From Vitis vinifera (lineage: Eukaryota; Streptophyta; Magnoliopsida; Vitales; Vitaceae), in assembly GCF_030704535.1 (NCBI RefSeq), contig NC_081810.1:3691501-3755500 (forward strand): DNA of 64,000 nt, given 5' to 3'. Positions 39,430 to 51,540 of the stretch are shown here, in pieces. Every line of letters starts with the position of its first letter. Positions within the stretch are counted from its first letter, which is position 1. Position numbers and translations under genes: made by a program. Under the pieces are notes generated by a model. That model was not told where the DNA came from, searched no databases, and saw only the letters and a program-made list of their open reading frames with translations.

Positions 39430-41990
39430 CAAAAACAGAGAGTTAATTAACGAAGTAACAGATTCAAAAATTCGTGCAACTCTCTCACATATCAACAGTC
39501 TAAAAGCACTTGGGTTTGATGGTTTCAGGCTAGCTTTACCAAAAATATTGGAAAATAAATGGAAATTTTGTATGTAAAATGGTTAAAACTCTCTTTTTAT
39601 AGTGGGCACATGCTCAAAGAGATAAATAGGACTTTTATCACCTTAATTCTTAAATCAGATAACCTATAATTCTCAAATCACTATAGGCCTATTGGCTTAT
39701 GCAATGTCTGTTATAAAATAATAACTAAAATATTAGCTAATAGGGTAAAATCTCTCTTAAACAAAATACTTTCTCCTTTGCAAAGGGCATCTGCTCCAGG
39801 TAGACTTATTAATGATAATGTTCCTCTAACTCATAAAATCATGCATTTGTTTAAAAAGAAAAAAGACAAATCGAGTTATATTGTGATTAAACTTGATATG
39901 GAAAAAACATATGATAGGCTTAAATGAGATTTTATTAGGATAGTTTTGTCTAAATTAGGTTTTCACCCCCAAATGGATTGAATGGGTTATGGAATGCATT
40001 TCCACAATGTCCTACTATCTTTGCAACCTTCAAGAGGTATTAGGCAAGGAGGCCATTTATCTCCATACATTTTCATTCTTTGCATTGAAATTTTGGATAG
40101 TGAATTAGTAAAAAAATCTAAGAATCCTAAAAATCATATTGCAATTCCAACTCATCGAAATGAACCCAAAATTCATTTTCTTACGTTTGCAGATGAATGT
40201 ATCATCTTTGCTAAAACCTCACAAAATGCTTGTTCTAATTTTAATAGATTTTTGCATAATTTTTGTGCCATGTTTGGCCAACCAATGAATTTTCATAAGT
40301 CTTCGGGTCAAATTTTTAATAATACTCAAGGGGCTACCAAGAGAATATTAGGGAAGCTCTTAACATCCCCTTTTCTAATGGCATTAACAAATATATTGGT
40401 TGTCCACTAATTTAAGGTTGAATGAAAAGGAGCATATTTTTCTGAAGTGATTCTGAAATCTCATAAAAAGTTAGCATCTTGGAAAACTCTTTCCTTTCAA
40501 GAGTTCTTAAAATAGTTATAATAAAGGCTATTTTGGTGAGTTTCCCTCTTCATGTTATGAATTGTTTTAAACTCACAAAAAGAAATAATGAATATATAGA
40601 TAGAATCACTATGAATTTCTTATGGCTACCAAATATAAGGTTTAATGAAGCTAGAGGGTTTCCTATGGTAGCTTGGGATGAGGTTTGTAGACCTAAATAT
40701 GGAGAAGGTCTAGGAATTAGAAGGAATGAAAATGTTAATAAAGCCTTAATTACTAAGGGTGGAGAATCTTTATGGATGATGATAACATTTGGGTCAAGAT
40801 CACGAGAGGTAAATATATTAAAAACAACAACTCTTTTAGAATTTCAAAAAATGAAGGTGATTTCATTGTTTGGAAAGAAGTTATTAATCATATAAAATAT
40901 ATTGGAGTTGACTTAAAATATTATATAAGAAATGATAGAAAAGTTTGCTTTTGGACAAACTACTAAGTATATATGTTGTCTATTATGTCTTTCGTGGATG
41001 AAAATAATTTACATTACATCAATTGGGATGCCAAAGTGCATGATTTTATAAATGAGGATACCAATGAATGAAATCTCCAATCTATTTCTACATTTATTCT
41101 CTTGAATGTTTTAACAAATATTAACGAAGTTCCAATCCTTTCATTTCCATTTGAGGATAGGATTTTGTAGGGTTTCTCTTAAGATGGTAAGTTTACCTTT
41201 AAGTCAGCGACTTGGGTAATGAGAAAGCCTTTGATGCACCCTAGATAAAAAAATGTTGCATTGGATTTGGAAGTTAAATCTTTTACCAAAAATAAAGGTT
41301 TTCGTATGACTGGTTATTGGAGATGTCCTTCCTACTTGGGAGTTTTTAATTGCCAGTAGGTTATAAATTACAAACATGTGTCATCTTTGCAAACAAAAAA
41401 TTAAAAATATTGACCATATTTTTAAATATTATCATTTTGTTCAAGGAATTTGGGATCATATTAAGTATAATTGCCCTACACCTCTTTTTTATAAAGGTGA
41501 CTTCCTATTTTGGCTTGAAATAATGTATAAAAACTATAAAATTAACTGCAAAATTTACAAACATCTTATGAAAAAAATTTTCATTATCTCATGGAATGTA
41601 TGAATGCATATAAATCAGGTTTTATTTAAGAAGATCCAATCCAACCCTTTTCTCATCATTGAGAAAACTTTTTTAACCTTCCAAAACCTTCGGGATTACA
41701 TGATAGACTCTTACATTCAAATTGAAGGATGCAATGTCCCTCAAATGGTTGAAAAATAGATTCGTTAAATTCCTCTAATTAATAAAAGATATAAATTAAA
41801 TTTTGATGTTTCAATGAAAAATAATAAAAAATTTTCAGGATGGGTTATTAGAGATTATAATGGTACCATAAAAATGACTCATAGCAAACATATAGGTAGT
41901 GTTTTAATAATTATTGTAAAATGTATGACTTTAAAAGATGATATATTGTTGCTAAGAATAATGAGTTTTAAACCTAGAGATTAAGAGCGA
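39430..41990 (+). pseudogene. Decayed plus-strand LINE with RT, zf-RVT and RNase H remnants
   Basis: Frames broken by many stops still show plant LINE order. First comes NVCYKIITKILANRVK with a following SPLQRASAPGR block (39700-39810), then IKLDMEKTYDRL (39885-39920). An open 142-codon segment (39982-40410) follows with SRGIRQGGHLSPYIFILCIE and FADE in place of the F/YADD active site. Then come a connection region (40479-40900), a zinc-binding MCHLCKQK...DHIFKYYHF block (41376-41470) and an RNase H start LNFDVSMKNNKKFSGWVIRD (41790-41860). The loss of the catalytic Asp and the numerous stops mark it as dead. It is a different, older lineage from the intron-12 LINEs. Confidence 0.85.
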
Positions 41991-42268
41991 CTCAAAAATA
42001 ATTATAAATTATTATAATAAAAAATTAATATTTTTAGTTCTATTATATTATTAATGAAGGATATTTGAAAACTATCTTAATAGGTAGTGTTTTAATAATT
42101 ATTGTAAAATGTATGACTTTAAAAGATTATATATTGTTGCTAAGAATAATGAGTTTTAAACCTAGAGATTAAGAGCGACTCAAAAATAATTATAAATTAT
42201 TATAATAAAAAAATAATATTTTTAGTTCTATTATATTATTAATGAAGGATATTTGAAAACTATATTAA
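41893..42268. repeat. 188-bp tandem duplication at the 3' end of the decayed LINE
   Basis: Two nearly identical adjacent units start TAGGTAGTGTTTTAATAATT at 41893 and 42081, differing at only a few positions. Each unit contains part of the RNase H remnant (SDSKIIINYYNKK and, in the next frame, INIFSSIILLMKDI). The high identity implies a duplication much younger than the LINE itself. Confidence 0.9.
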
Positions 42269-42501
42269 GATTTATATATTTACTATTGTTGTTTTATTTA
42301 TAGAGAAATAATAAATTTCTTAATTAGGAAAAATAATTATAATTTAAAATCAATTATTTGATGGTTTTTTTTTTTTTTTTTACGAAAATTTTAATTTTAA
42401 AAATTAGTCCAACTCATCTTTCGATCAGTTATATTTGTAAGTATCCTAATCTACTTTCATTAAAAAAAAAAAAAACAGCGAATCAGATCGCGGATCCATC
42501 C

Positions 42502-42929
42502 CACGTGCTCATTTTCCAATTCTGTGACGCATTAATGAGTGAAAGCTCTAAGCCTATGAGGGACGAACACGTGGGAAATGACAGCTAGTGACTTGGAAAT
42601 AAACGAATGTAAAACTATCACTCAGGACCGGCGGGTGATTTTATCTTTACTATTCTTATTTCAACGGCATTATCGATGTTGGTGAAAGAATCCTTAATGA
42701 CAAAGGGGACACCATGACGTCGTACAGCTGAATTGGGCCCACAACCCCATCTCGACCGACTTTAGCGGCTGCTTCCTACCGCCACGTGTCTTCAATAATG
42801 CTTCGTCTCTTCAAAACGCCTCGTTTTTAAACGTCACCCATCACAGTTCCCACTGAACTGAACACTTAACACTTTCCTCTTTCAGATCTACATCCACTGT
42901 TCCATTTCAAGCCCTAACCCTAACCCTAG
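42502..42929 (+). promoter_or_regulatory. Upstream region of the methyltransferase gene: three G-boxes, a TGACGTC site and a telo-box run
   Basis: CACGTG occurs at 42502-42507, 42568-42573 and 42783-42788, and TGACGTC at 42715-42721. CCCTAACCCTAACCCTAG lies at 42912-42929, shortly before the likely leader. G-boxes and TGACG sites are known bZIP/bHLH targets, and (A)AACCCTAA telo-boxes are typical of plant housekeeping gene starts. Function here is inferred from motifs only. Confidence 0.55.
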
Positions 42930-43279
42930 CATTGGCTTTAATTGACACCGGCAATGCATGTTTGATCTTGGATTCAAGTGATGTAAGGGTTCGATTCAAT
43001 CGTCCGAAGATGGTTCCGTCGTGGTACGAGCCAATGCCGAGGAGAGTTCCGAGGAGGGTCTGGTTAGGGTTCCAAAAATCCATGGGTATCCTTGTGGGTG
43101 GGAATCACACCTCCTCCAGGTTTTGCACCCGCTAATCCCTTTTTCTCATAGTTGTTTGGTTCAATCTCCTTGCTTGATCTGATTTTTCTTTGAAAAATCA
43201 ATTTTTTTTTTTTTGGCTTTCATCATCTTTTACCATCGAATTGTTGTTCGAGTGACCTGCAAAAATTGTTGAATTTGTG

Positions 43280-44686
43280 ATGAGAATGGGTATCAAGGCC
43301 GCCTTGAAATGGCAGATCCTCTATGGGTCCTTAGCACGACGCTTGTTTCTTCGCGCTTGCTTGTTTGCCTCAGTTTTGGCAATAGTTCCTCTTGTGCAGA
43401 TCGTACGCGAAGCTCGTGCAGTCGAGCCTTTCGCTGTGAATTTTGAGGACTGCCCCTTGGATGTTAGCTCAAACCCACTTTTCTTTCGGGTTGATTACTT
43501 GAGACCCCTGTCCGCTCTGGTATTCCCGCTTTTCGGGGCACTGCCGTGCAAGGGCCCTGAGAATTCAACGATTAGGGTGTTTAGAGAGCTAATGGAGATG
43601 GATTTATTGGATAATGAGGCTAAAACCCTTTGCGTAGGGGTGGGATCAGGATCAGCGATATCGGCATTGCGGGAATTGGGGTTCTCCAATGCTTTGGGTG
43701 TTGATAGGCACCCGTTCTTCTCCCTTTTACGGAAACGCTTCATTTATGAGCTTGATTTTAAAGAGAATTCTTTCGATTTTGTGTTCTCCAGAGCTCTTGA
43801 TAAAGTTTCAGTCCCGGCACTCCTCATGCTTGAGATTGAGCGTGTTTTGCGTCCGGGTGGCATTGGGGCTATCCTTGTAGGTGCCCATGATTATAACTCG
43901 GGTAGCTTGATCAGGTCTGCCACCCCAGTTTCATCTTTCTTGAAAAGTTCCAATGTCGTTCATGTGAGTGGTATCAACTCTTTTACCCTTGTTGTTTTCG
44001 AGAAAAGGTTTGACACTGTTTCTTCCTTTGAGTATTTCCGGCTCCCAGATGAGTGCCCATCAGTCAAAAACAACAAACCGTTTGTGAAGAATCTGGAGAG
44101 TCTTGTAGAGGAAAACTCTGGACATTGTGATACACAACTTTCATATTTACCCAAGTTCATGAATATATCTTCCAGAAACCGGCTAATTTATATTAATATA
44201 GGTGCAGGGGAATATGTAAGCTCGAGTATTGAAAACTTGATCAAGCCCTTCTACACAGTGAACTCTCGAACTTCTGATATTTATGTCATTGATCATGACA
44301 CGTCTGCTCTATCTGCTTATGTGAGAAAACCTGGTATCACCTTTGTTTATCATCCAGGCCTTGCTGGAAGAAATGCCATTTCTCGACCTGTTTCTGATGA
44401 AGATTTGAGCATGCCATTGTATGCTGAAGGGTTTGATTTTGTTCATTGGTTTAAAGAAACAGTAGTAGCTGGGGATTTTGTTGTCCTTATGATGAATGCA
44501 AGAGAGGTGGAGTTGAAACTTCTTTTCGAACTATTTAAGAGTGGAGCCATATGCCTTGTTGATGAAATCTTCCTCCACTGCTCAGAAGGTGTAGACTGCA
44601 ACACTGCTACTTGCAAAGACTGCATGACCCTCTTCAAGGGTCTCAGAAACAGTGGTGTCTTTGTCCATCAATGGTGGGGGTTCTGA
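43280..44686 (+). CDS. Membrane-anchored SAM-dependent methyltransferase-like protein, 468 aa, intronless
   Basis: Single-exon frame from ATG 43280 to TGA 44684-44686. A second ATG is two codons downstream. Residues 23-42 (FLRACLFASVLAIVPLVQIV) form a signal anchor after a basic N-terminus, predicting a type II, probably Golgi or endomembrane, protein. Residues 117-145 contain a SAM-binding motif (LCVGVGSGSAISALRELGF, then acidic D142), followed by FDFVFSRALD (165-174) and VLRPGG (189-194), typical of class I methyltransferases (type 11). The C-terminal half (about 290-468), ending VFVHQWWGF with a Cys cluster (C437, C442, C447, C450), is a plant-specific region seen in uncharacterised Arabidopsis relatives (At3g27230/At5g40830 type, from memory). 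The substrate is unknown, and activity is not demonstrated for the group as far as I recall. Confidence 0.88.
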   Translation: MRMGIKAALKWQILYGSLARRLFLRACLFASVLAIVPLVQIVREARAVEPFAVNFEDCPLDVSSNPLFFRVDYLRPLSALVFPLFGALPCKGPENSTIRVFRELMEMDLLDNEAKTLCVGVGSGSAISALRELGFSNALGVDRHPFFSLLRKRFIYELDFKENSFDFVFSRALDKVSVPALLMLEIERVLRPGGIGAILVGAHDYNSGSLIRSATPVSSFLKSSNVVHVSGINSFTLVVFEKRFDTVSSFEYFRLPDECPSVKNNKPFVKNLESLVEENSGHCDTQLSYLPKFMNISSRNRLIYINIGAGEYVSSSIENLIKPFYTVNSRTSDIYVIDHDTSALSAYVRKPGITFVYHPGLAGRNAISRPVSDEDLSMPLYAEGFDFVHWFKETVVAGDFVVLMMNAREVELKLLFELFKSGAICLVDEIFLHCSEGVDCNTATCKDCMTLFKGLRNSGVFVHQWWGF

Positions 44687-44811
44687 ACCGCTGTGGCAAA
44701 TTTGGTGAACTTGGTTTCTTGTGTTAAGACTTCAGTTTCCCTACTTATAAGGTGGGGAAAATAAATAAAAGTGAGGATGTGGAATTGGATGTGTGATCCA
44801 CACACTCACCA

Positions 44812-44971
44812 GTTGAACTATCTTTGAATTCTGTTTAATGTTCAGGCATGTATGTCTGTTTCAATTCCTCATTTAGGTTGTGGAGGAAACTATTGAACTA
44901 CCTTTGAATTCTGTTTAATGTTCAGGCATGTATGTTTGTTTAAGTTCCTCATTTAGGTTGTGGAGGAAACA
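44812..44971 (+). repeat. 80-bp tandem duplication in the methyltransferase 3' UTR region
   Basis: TTTGAATTCTGTTTAATG recurs at 44823 and 44903 within two units that each end CTCATTTAGGTTGTGGAGG. The units begin about 125 bases past the stop codon, so they are probably transcribed. Confidence 0.85.
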
Positions 44972-46896
44972 TCTATGCTTTAATATGATTGAAGCTATGC
45001 TGAAATGATCTCTGTTTGTCTGTTCCTCCTCTGGTATTTAGTTTTTCCTATAAGACTGATTAAGAATGCAGGTTTACTCATCCATGAAAGATGAGAAACA
45101 TATCGATGTGAATAATGTGATTGACAACTGTAAGAAAATATATTCAGGTTGATTTATACTAGTCATGTGTACAAACACCTTGTCATATTGGAAGAATCTG
45201 TTTTCTCCATCCATCTCTCGGAGTCGAGATTTTTGGATGAGAATTAGAGCATTTGAGACTGTAATGAGAGCTTTTAGGAGAATCGCAGTGGGATTTATCT
45301 CTTAAGTAATAATGGTTCTGTCTACCTGCCTATTTTGGTGTTTTTTCCTCTCTTTTATTTATTTTTATTTTTTATTTTATTGGTAGTGATATCAAAACCC
45401 TTATTAACTATTGTCTTTGGTGTTTTTACTCTATTTTGAGATAGCTTATAAGGAATCTTTGAATTTGAATATTTTGAAATTTAAGCTGAGATTGATCAGG
45501 ATCTGGGCCCAACTTGTTCCAAAAGTTGTTCTAGTACTATGACCTATTTTTGAGTAATGGAAACCTTCCTAATTTTTCATATTTGTGGCTTTGGTCAATT
45601 GTCTATGCATGCTTCCCATCACCCCAATTTCCAACTTGTTTCATTCTTAATCTGAACTGCTAACTTGTTTGCCCATCCACTCATTTATTTCACATTTCTG
45701 AAGCTGCTTAATAAGTGAATTTGAACTGTTTTCCCAAGCTGCATGCTATTTTAAATTTTAGGTTAATGGTTTTCTTATTTTTCACCTAAGCTGTTGGATA
45801 TTTGGTTTGGGATGCAACTATTTACATGTGTTGCATAGTGAATACTATTCATGTATGCATACATGCTATAAGTTCACAAGTCCATGCCAAGCTTGTTTCT
45901 CATGGTTGCGGGATAGTTTTGTTTTTTTATCAAGTATAGTGGCCATTTCAGATTTATTTGTTCTATGTCTTACCGGACCAACCAATGGGCACAACTGTCA
46001 GCATATAGCTTGTAATGGTCATTAAATGAATGGACCTAAGCATAGCTGTCGTTATATAATACCACACATTATATAACCTATAATGTTCATTAAATAGTTC
46101 AGCTGCATCAGTCAATACCGTTTACAATGCAAATGAGTAGATCCAGGCCTGCCTGCCTGCCTGGCTCTGAAACCTGCCAAAGCTTTTTAGGTTTTCTCAA
46201 ATTGCATCTTCTGAAGAGGGTCAATATTCCTTTCTAATGCTTCCTGATTATTGTGTAGAATCCACATACAACTCATCTTTATGATCAATATTTGATATTT
46301 GATGCTGGAAACCTACGCAAATTTATGATATTTGATCTTTTGAATATGAGTTTGGTTGAATTTGCAATTTCAAGTTTGCTTCAGTTCTTGACTTGATCAG
46401 TTTTTCTGGAGATCAATTTATAACATTTTTGTGTTTCATTAGGATGGTAATACCCGCTTATTTGCACAAGCATGGTATGCCTCAGGCTTTTGTATCAGCT
46501 TGGTAGAACTAAGATATAGAGCTTATTTTAGTCCCAGGCTCAATTACCTTTCTTAAAGCCCCTTGGGCTTGTCCATAAGCCTGATCAACGTCAGTTATTA
46601 ATCAGTCCCACTCCCAGCTATTGATGATATCCATGTTAAAATCCGACACTTTATACATCAACACTTGGCTTTAGATTGCTACTGGCTGAACCCTGGATCT
46701 AGACCTGGGTATTGCATTGCCCATGTTCCTTTATAAACCATCTTCGAGTGTTTTGGACACACACACAAGGAGAAGTTAAAATGAAATGGTAAGTTACAGC
46801 TCAAGGATGCACACTATGAACGCTTCTATACGATCAATGCTGCTAAAATTACCCTGCTGCTATAAAATAAGATAAAGAGATTGATGTGCTTCTTCT
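44972..46896. other. Convergent intergenic region between methyltransferase and chorismate synthase genes
   Basis: The 3' ends of both genes face into this interval. The sequence is non-coding with T-rich stretches; I see no RNA gene or element. Confidence 0.4.
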
Positions 46897-49592
46897 CTAA
46901 AGGCCCACAGAAGGGTCAGCAACACATCCCACTTTTTCAACAGGGAAGGTCGGCAGAGTTGAGCTCAGTGATCCCATGGGTTCCTGCAGGGCTGTGTTGA
47001 TTGGAAACAGCTCGCATTGTGCATATTGTGCCATTATCTGGTCTACAAGCACAAGGGCTATCATTGACTCCACCACTGGCACCGCTGCATATGCCCCATC
47101 ACAATATGCATCAACAACCACTTCAATGGTAAAAGAATCCGTTCTCTAAGAGGAGATTTGAGGATGGAAATACACACACCTCGTGGAGCCACGCAAGGAT
47201 CTCGGCGAATGTGTGATAGTATCTCAGTCTCATGTTTATCTCTAGTAACTGTGTGCTGCTTCATCTGTACAGTATCAAAATTGGAGGAGTTGACGTCAGT
47301 GTTGGTGATAAAATGAAGCTACCTTCCCTGTCTTCACAATGACTGACAGCACAAATATGACAAAGGTTTGTGTATACTATTAAGTGTCACCAACTCCCTT
47401 CCCTCTTTTTCCGATTAAGATGAAAAAAACCACTAACCGACTACAGAAATGGTGACAAGCAGGTGTGTCTGCTTCCCGTCATATACTTGACTGGAAAAAC
47501 AAAGAAAAGAGACTACCAAAACTTACTTCAATTGTAGGCGTTGGCTTAAAAGCTATCCTCATGTTTAGGACTTCCCCATTAGATATCCCTCCCTGCATGT
47601 TAAATGTTAGTATTACCATTGAAGCACCCAAGTAAAATCAGATGAAGTTATGTGATGTATACATGGCTCTAGGAAGGGGTACCTGTATTCCTCCTGAGTG
47701 GTTTGTTCTTGTCCTGATTCTTCCACGTTTGTCTATGTAAAACTCATCGTTGTGTTCGCTCCCACTCATTAATGTACCTGCAAGGATTCTCAATGACAAT
47801 CAGAAGCTTGGAAAAGTAAGTATCATTGTTCTCCTTAGAACTTTTTTTTTTTGGTGGGTTTTTTAAAACAAATACGACAAACCAATTCCATACCTGCAAA
47901 GCCACTGCCAAACTCAAAGCCTATCGATGCAGGCAGTGACATGGCAGCTCTGGCCAGTTGAGCTTCAAGTTTATTGAAAACTGGTGAACCAAGTCCCTGA
48001 AATGAAATGAGATTAATCATCCTGTGGATTACTTAAAAAAATTTGAAAGGGGGGAGAGAGAGGAAGAGAGAGTTGTAAGTGGAGGCTTACACGAGGGACG
48101 TTCCTAGCAATGCATGAGACAACCCCACCAACAGAGTCACCGCGCGCCATAACAGCATCAATTGCAGCAATCATCTTCTTAGCATATTCTGCATTTGGGC
48201 ACCTAACAATACTTTCTTCTATCTGGTACAAGTTAACAATCTTCGTACACAGTCACCTTCATTGTCTAGGGTAATGATACTACTACACTTACTTCCGACA
48301 AAAGACCCATACCCAATTTCCTAGCTTGGGGTCCGTCCCAATCCTGGTTTTCCTACCTGGAGGAAACATCATTCCTTTTATGGGCCAGTTGTGGCCTTGT
48401 GGGTAGGTGAGAGGGATTTGGGGTTTGACATCTTAGTTGGTATTAATGTATTTGGATTAGGTTGGTAATTTTGCCCCAAAGATTACTGATTCAAAATTGT
48501 TTTACTACCATAAGTCTTATATTAACATATTCATGTTGGAGATCAGTATGCTTCTAGTTTGGAGCGTCGATGTTTCTGATTATATTTTTTTTTTTTTTTA
48601 AATTTATTAAAAAGTTTCTATTTTCTTAAAAAGTATTTGCCTAGTCTAATACAACTAAAAATCAAAGGATTTGGTATAAAATGCTTTAAGAAAAAATATA
48701 AAAGAAAGACAATAGTGAAGAAAAAAAAAAAAATTATTTTTATTCACTACTTTAAACTCATTTAACTTATTTTATTCATTGATATAAAGATTCAATAATT
48801 TTAAAATACAAAAATTTTGTAATTAGTTTTAATTATATTTTATTTTCTTTAATATTTTTAATAAGATAACTAAACTTGAAAACAATATTTTTCATACCAA
48901 TTTTTTTTATTTAGAGAATCAAAGATTTTAAAAACTCATATTGGGTGTGAGAAACAAAACCTACAAATTCAGAGAAGCCATTGTTTAGCCCTGGTCCCTA
49001 AACTTCAAAAATCAAGATCAAGCGTATAAATCTTTGCTAGCCTTACACACCAGGAAGGATCAGGTTGCAAATAATTGTAGAGAATAAAATCAGCTTGTAT
49101 ACCTGATCAAGGTTCAGAGACTCATGATCCACCAAATGTTCTGGAAGTCTAACATTATGCACTTGAGAAACATATGCAAGAACCTGATCATTTTGTAGAA
49201 CTCAGAAATTATAGTTTGTGTAAAAATACAACTTCATGATAACGTTAAAAAGAATGATTTCAGTGACAAAGATCATAAACACACCTCCGTCCCAGAAAAT
49301 TTCTTGAGGATTTTCTTTGCTACAGCTCCAGCAGCAACTCTTGCAATGGTTTCTCTCGCTGAAGACCTTCCACCGCCCTACATTCCCAGTTGACAAATAT
49401 AATCATACATCCAAGAAGATGGAGATTTAGGCAAATGTGAATTTTCTAAGAACCCTTTTACCTGGATTGCTCTTACACCATACTTGAAATCATAGGTTGC
49501 ATCTGCATGAGAAGGCCTGTAAGCCCTTGACAGCTCGCTATAATCCTGAGAAATTCATTAACATAGCTCTTCAATATGATTAAGCACCATAC

Positions 49593-49644
<52 letters not shown>

Positions 49645-50453
49645 CTTACATGTGCTGTCTGATCAGTATTTGGTACATGGACCATGATAGGAGACCCAGT
49701 AGTGAGTCCTGGAGGAAATACATCTTGCATCAGTCCTTTCTGATTTTCATGAAAAATTGAAGTCTAAAAATTTAAGTGCACTACAGAACTGGAACAGAAG
49801 CTGTGAGAAAATGTGAATATTAATGATCATCTAACCTTCAGCAATTCCAGAATATATTTGGCAAGTATCAGTTTCCTTTCTAGGGGAAACTAGTCGGCTC
49901 TGCCCGGGCCTCCTGATCATCACATTAGTTGAAATATCTAGTTCAACTCTCTTAGCATCATTTATAAGGCACATGTTAATTAGATGATATATGAACACAG
50001 TTCATACCTTCTGTCGAGTTCGACTTGAACATCAGCTTCTGAGAGGGGAATCCGAGGAGGACATCCATCAATAATGCAACCAACACCGCCACCACGAGAT
50101 TCTCCGTATGTTGTAACACGAAAGTATGTTCCTAAGGTATTTCCTGAGGCCTGCACTTCTGGTTTTCATTTTGTAACATTCAGGGTTTACTGCTTTAGAA
50201 TTAATTTCTAAATGTGGTTCAGGCAGGGAACGTTAAAGATGAAAACTGAAAAGAAAAGGGAAACAGATTCACAAGCCAAAATCGTAATATTGGAGAGATT
50301 TGGGTGGTGAATGGAAATGGAAAGAAACTCACTTAGCTTTCCCGGACGAATGTGTTTGGCTGGATACAATGCACAAAAGAGATGCGAGGATTCAGACACC
50401 CCATTCGTTCTTGGGGGCCTCAGAAATGGATTGACAATGAGAGAGAGTGACAT
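46897..50453 (-). CDS. Chorismate synthase, plastid-targeted, 444 aa, with His-to-Arg changes at two conserved sites
   Basis: Thirteen exons: 50333-50453, 50008-50158, 49836-49912, 49650-49708, 49462-49545, 49285-49377, 49103-49183, 48091-48222, 47894-47996, 47683-47777, 47527-47592, 47180-47264 and 46897-47084. They form one 444-aa frame ending in TAG. The Ser-rich N-terminus (1-40) fits a transit peptide. The enzyme converts EPSP to chorismate, the last shikimate step, using reduced FMN. Family landmarks present: [28 protein letters not shown] (H149), [48 protein letters not shown]. Odd: the GESHGG motif reads GESRGG (R62, codon CGT) and RHDPC reads RRDPC (R375). The first His is the reported catalytic acid in characterised enzymes, so normal activity is doubtful. 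Splice sites and frame are otherwise intact, which argues against an old pseudogene. Confidence 0.92.
49593..49642. repeat. (TA)9(GA)16 compound microsatellite in chorismate synthase intron 4
   Basis: The run occupies about half of the 104-base intron 49546-49649. On the gene strand it is (TC)16(TA)9, starting seven bases after the 5' splice site. Confidence 0.9.
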
Positions 50454-51540
50454 TTTGACGATCGAGTACCCACTTCTTAGTTCTTTCAGGTGATTTGATT
50501 TGATTTGTTAGAGTGGACTGTACTTTACATGGAAGATGAGAGCAAGGGAAAGAGAAGAACCATTCTCCAAGCCATGAAAGATACAAGAGAGGGCTTAAGT
50601 TCCTCTGGCATTAGGAGATTTTAACGGAGGAGGACTTGTCCTTATCCTTGAATTGAAATTGAAAGCTCTCTTTCCTTTTGGCAGCGTTGACAGCCATAAA
50701 GTTTGGTTGGTTTCTTCTTCAACAGAGGCGTTTTTACAGTGGCAGCTTTTTACGGGCCTTGGAACCATGTACAACCATTTTCGGGCTTGTAGTACATTTT
50801 TTTTCCCTATAGACACGTTTTATTTCTTGTTCTAGTAAAGCCATCACATTGGGTGATTTTATTGGTTCAGAGGGAGATGAGACTCGTAATGATCTTAAAG
50901 GGTACAAAAGCTTATAGTTTGTATATTTGAGATTTACAAATATGTGTAAATAATGTTTCCAAAATAGGTAAATTTGTACAAACCTTGTACACTTCCTATA
51001 ACTGTCTAGTAGATTTGTACAAATCTTGTACACATCCTATAAATGTCTCGTACATTTAGCACGGATGTCTTATATGCGTTAAAAATGTAAAAATAAAAAA
51101 TAAAAATCATATTTGACATTTATATTTGTGTAAATATTTTCAATGGTTTAATATAAAAAAATAAATAAATTATGAGGATTAAGAAAAATACGTAAATAGA
51201 GATTTGTGGATACCGGATAATAAAAGACATTTTTATCCAAAAGATTTTGTGAACTTAAAGAACAATTATACAAACTATAAATAATTAATAAGTTAAAATG
51301 GATGAAATAATTTTTATATTTGTGAATTAACTTTTTTTGTGTTTTTTTGGAAGAATAATTTATTTTTTTTATATAAATATTCTTGATTATTTGAAGTATT
51401 TATATGTATGTCTAAAACAAAATGTTTTTGTAAAAAAAAAAGGAATATTTTTTAAAAATAAGACCAAAAAATGGTCAAAAATTAGACTTTTAAAATTGGG
51501 TTTCTACACTCTTTTAATTAAATAACCCAACTATAAACCT
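50454..51540. other. Chorismate synthase upstream region with a short tandem repeat
   Basis: 50454-50620 is the probable leader/promoter of the minus-strand gene. At 50972-51055 a 41-bp unit containing ATTTGTACAAAYCTTGTACA and CCTATAA.TGTCT is repeated twice. Short frames at 50595-50835 have no recognisable domain. Confidence 0.45.
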
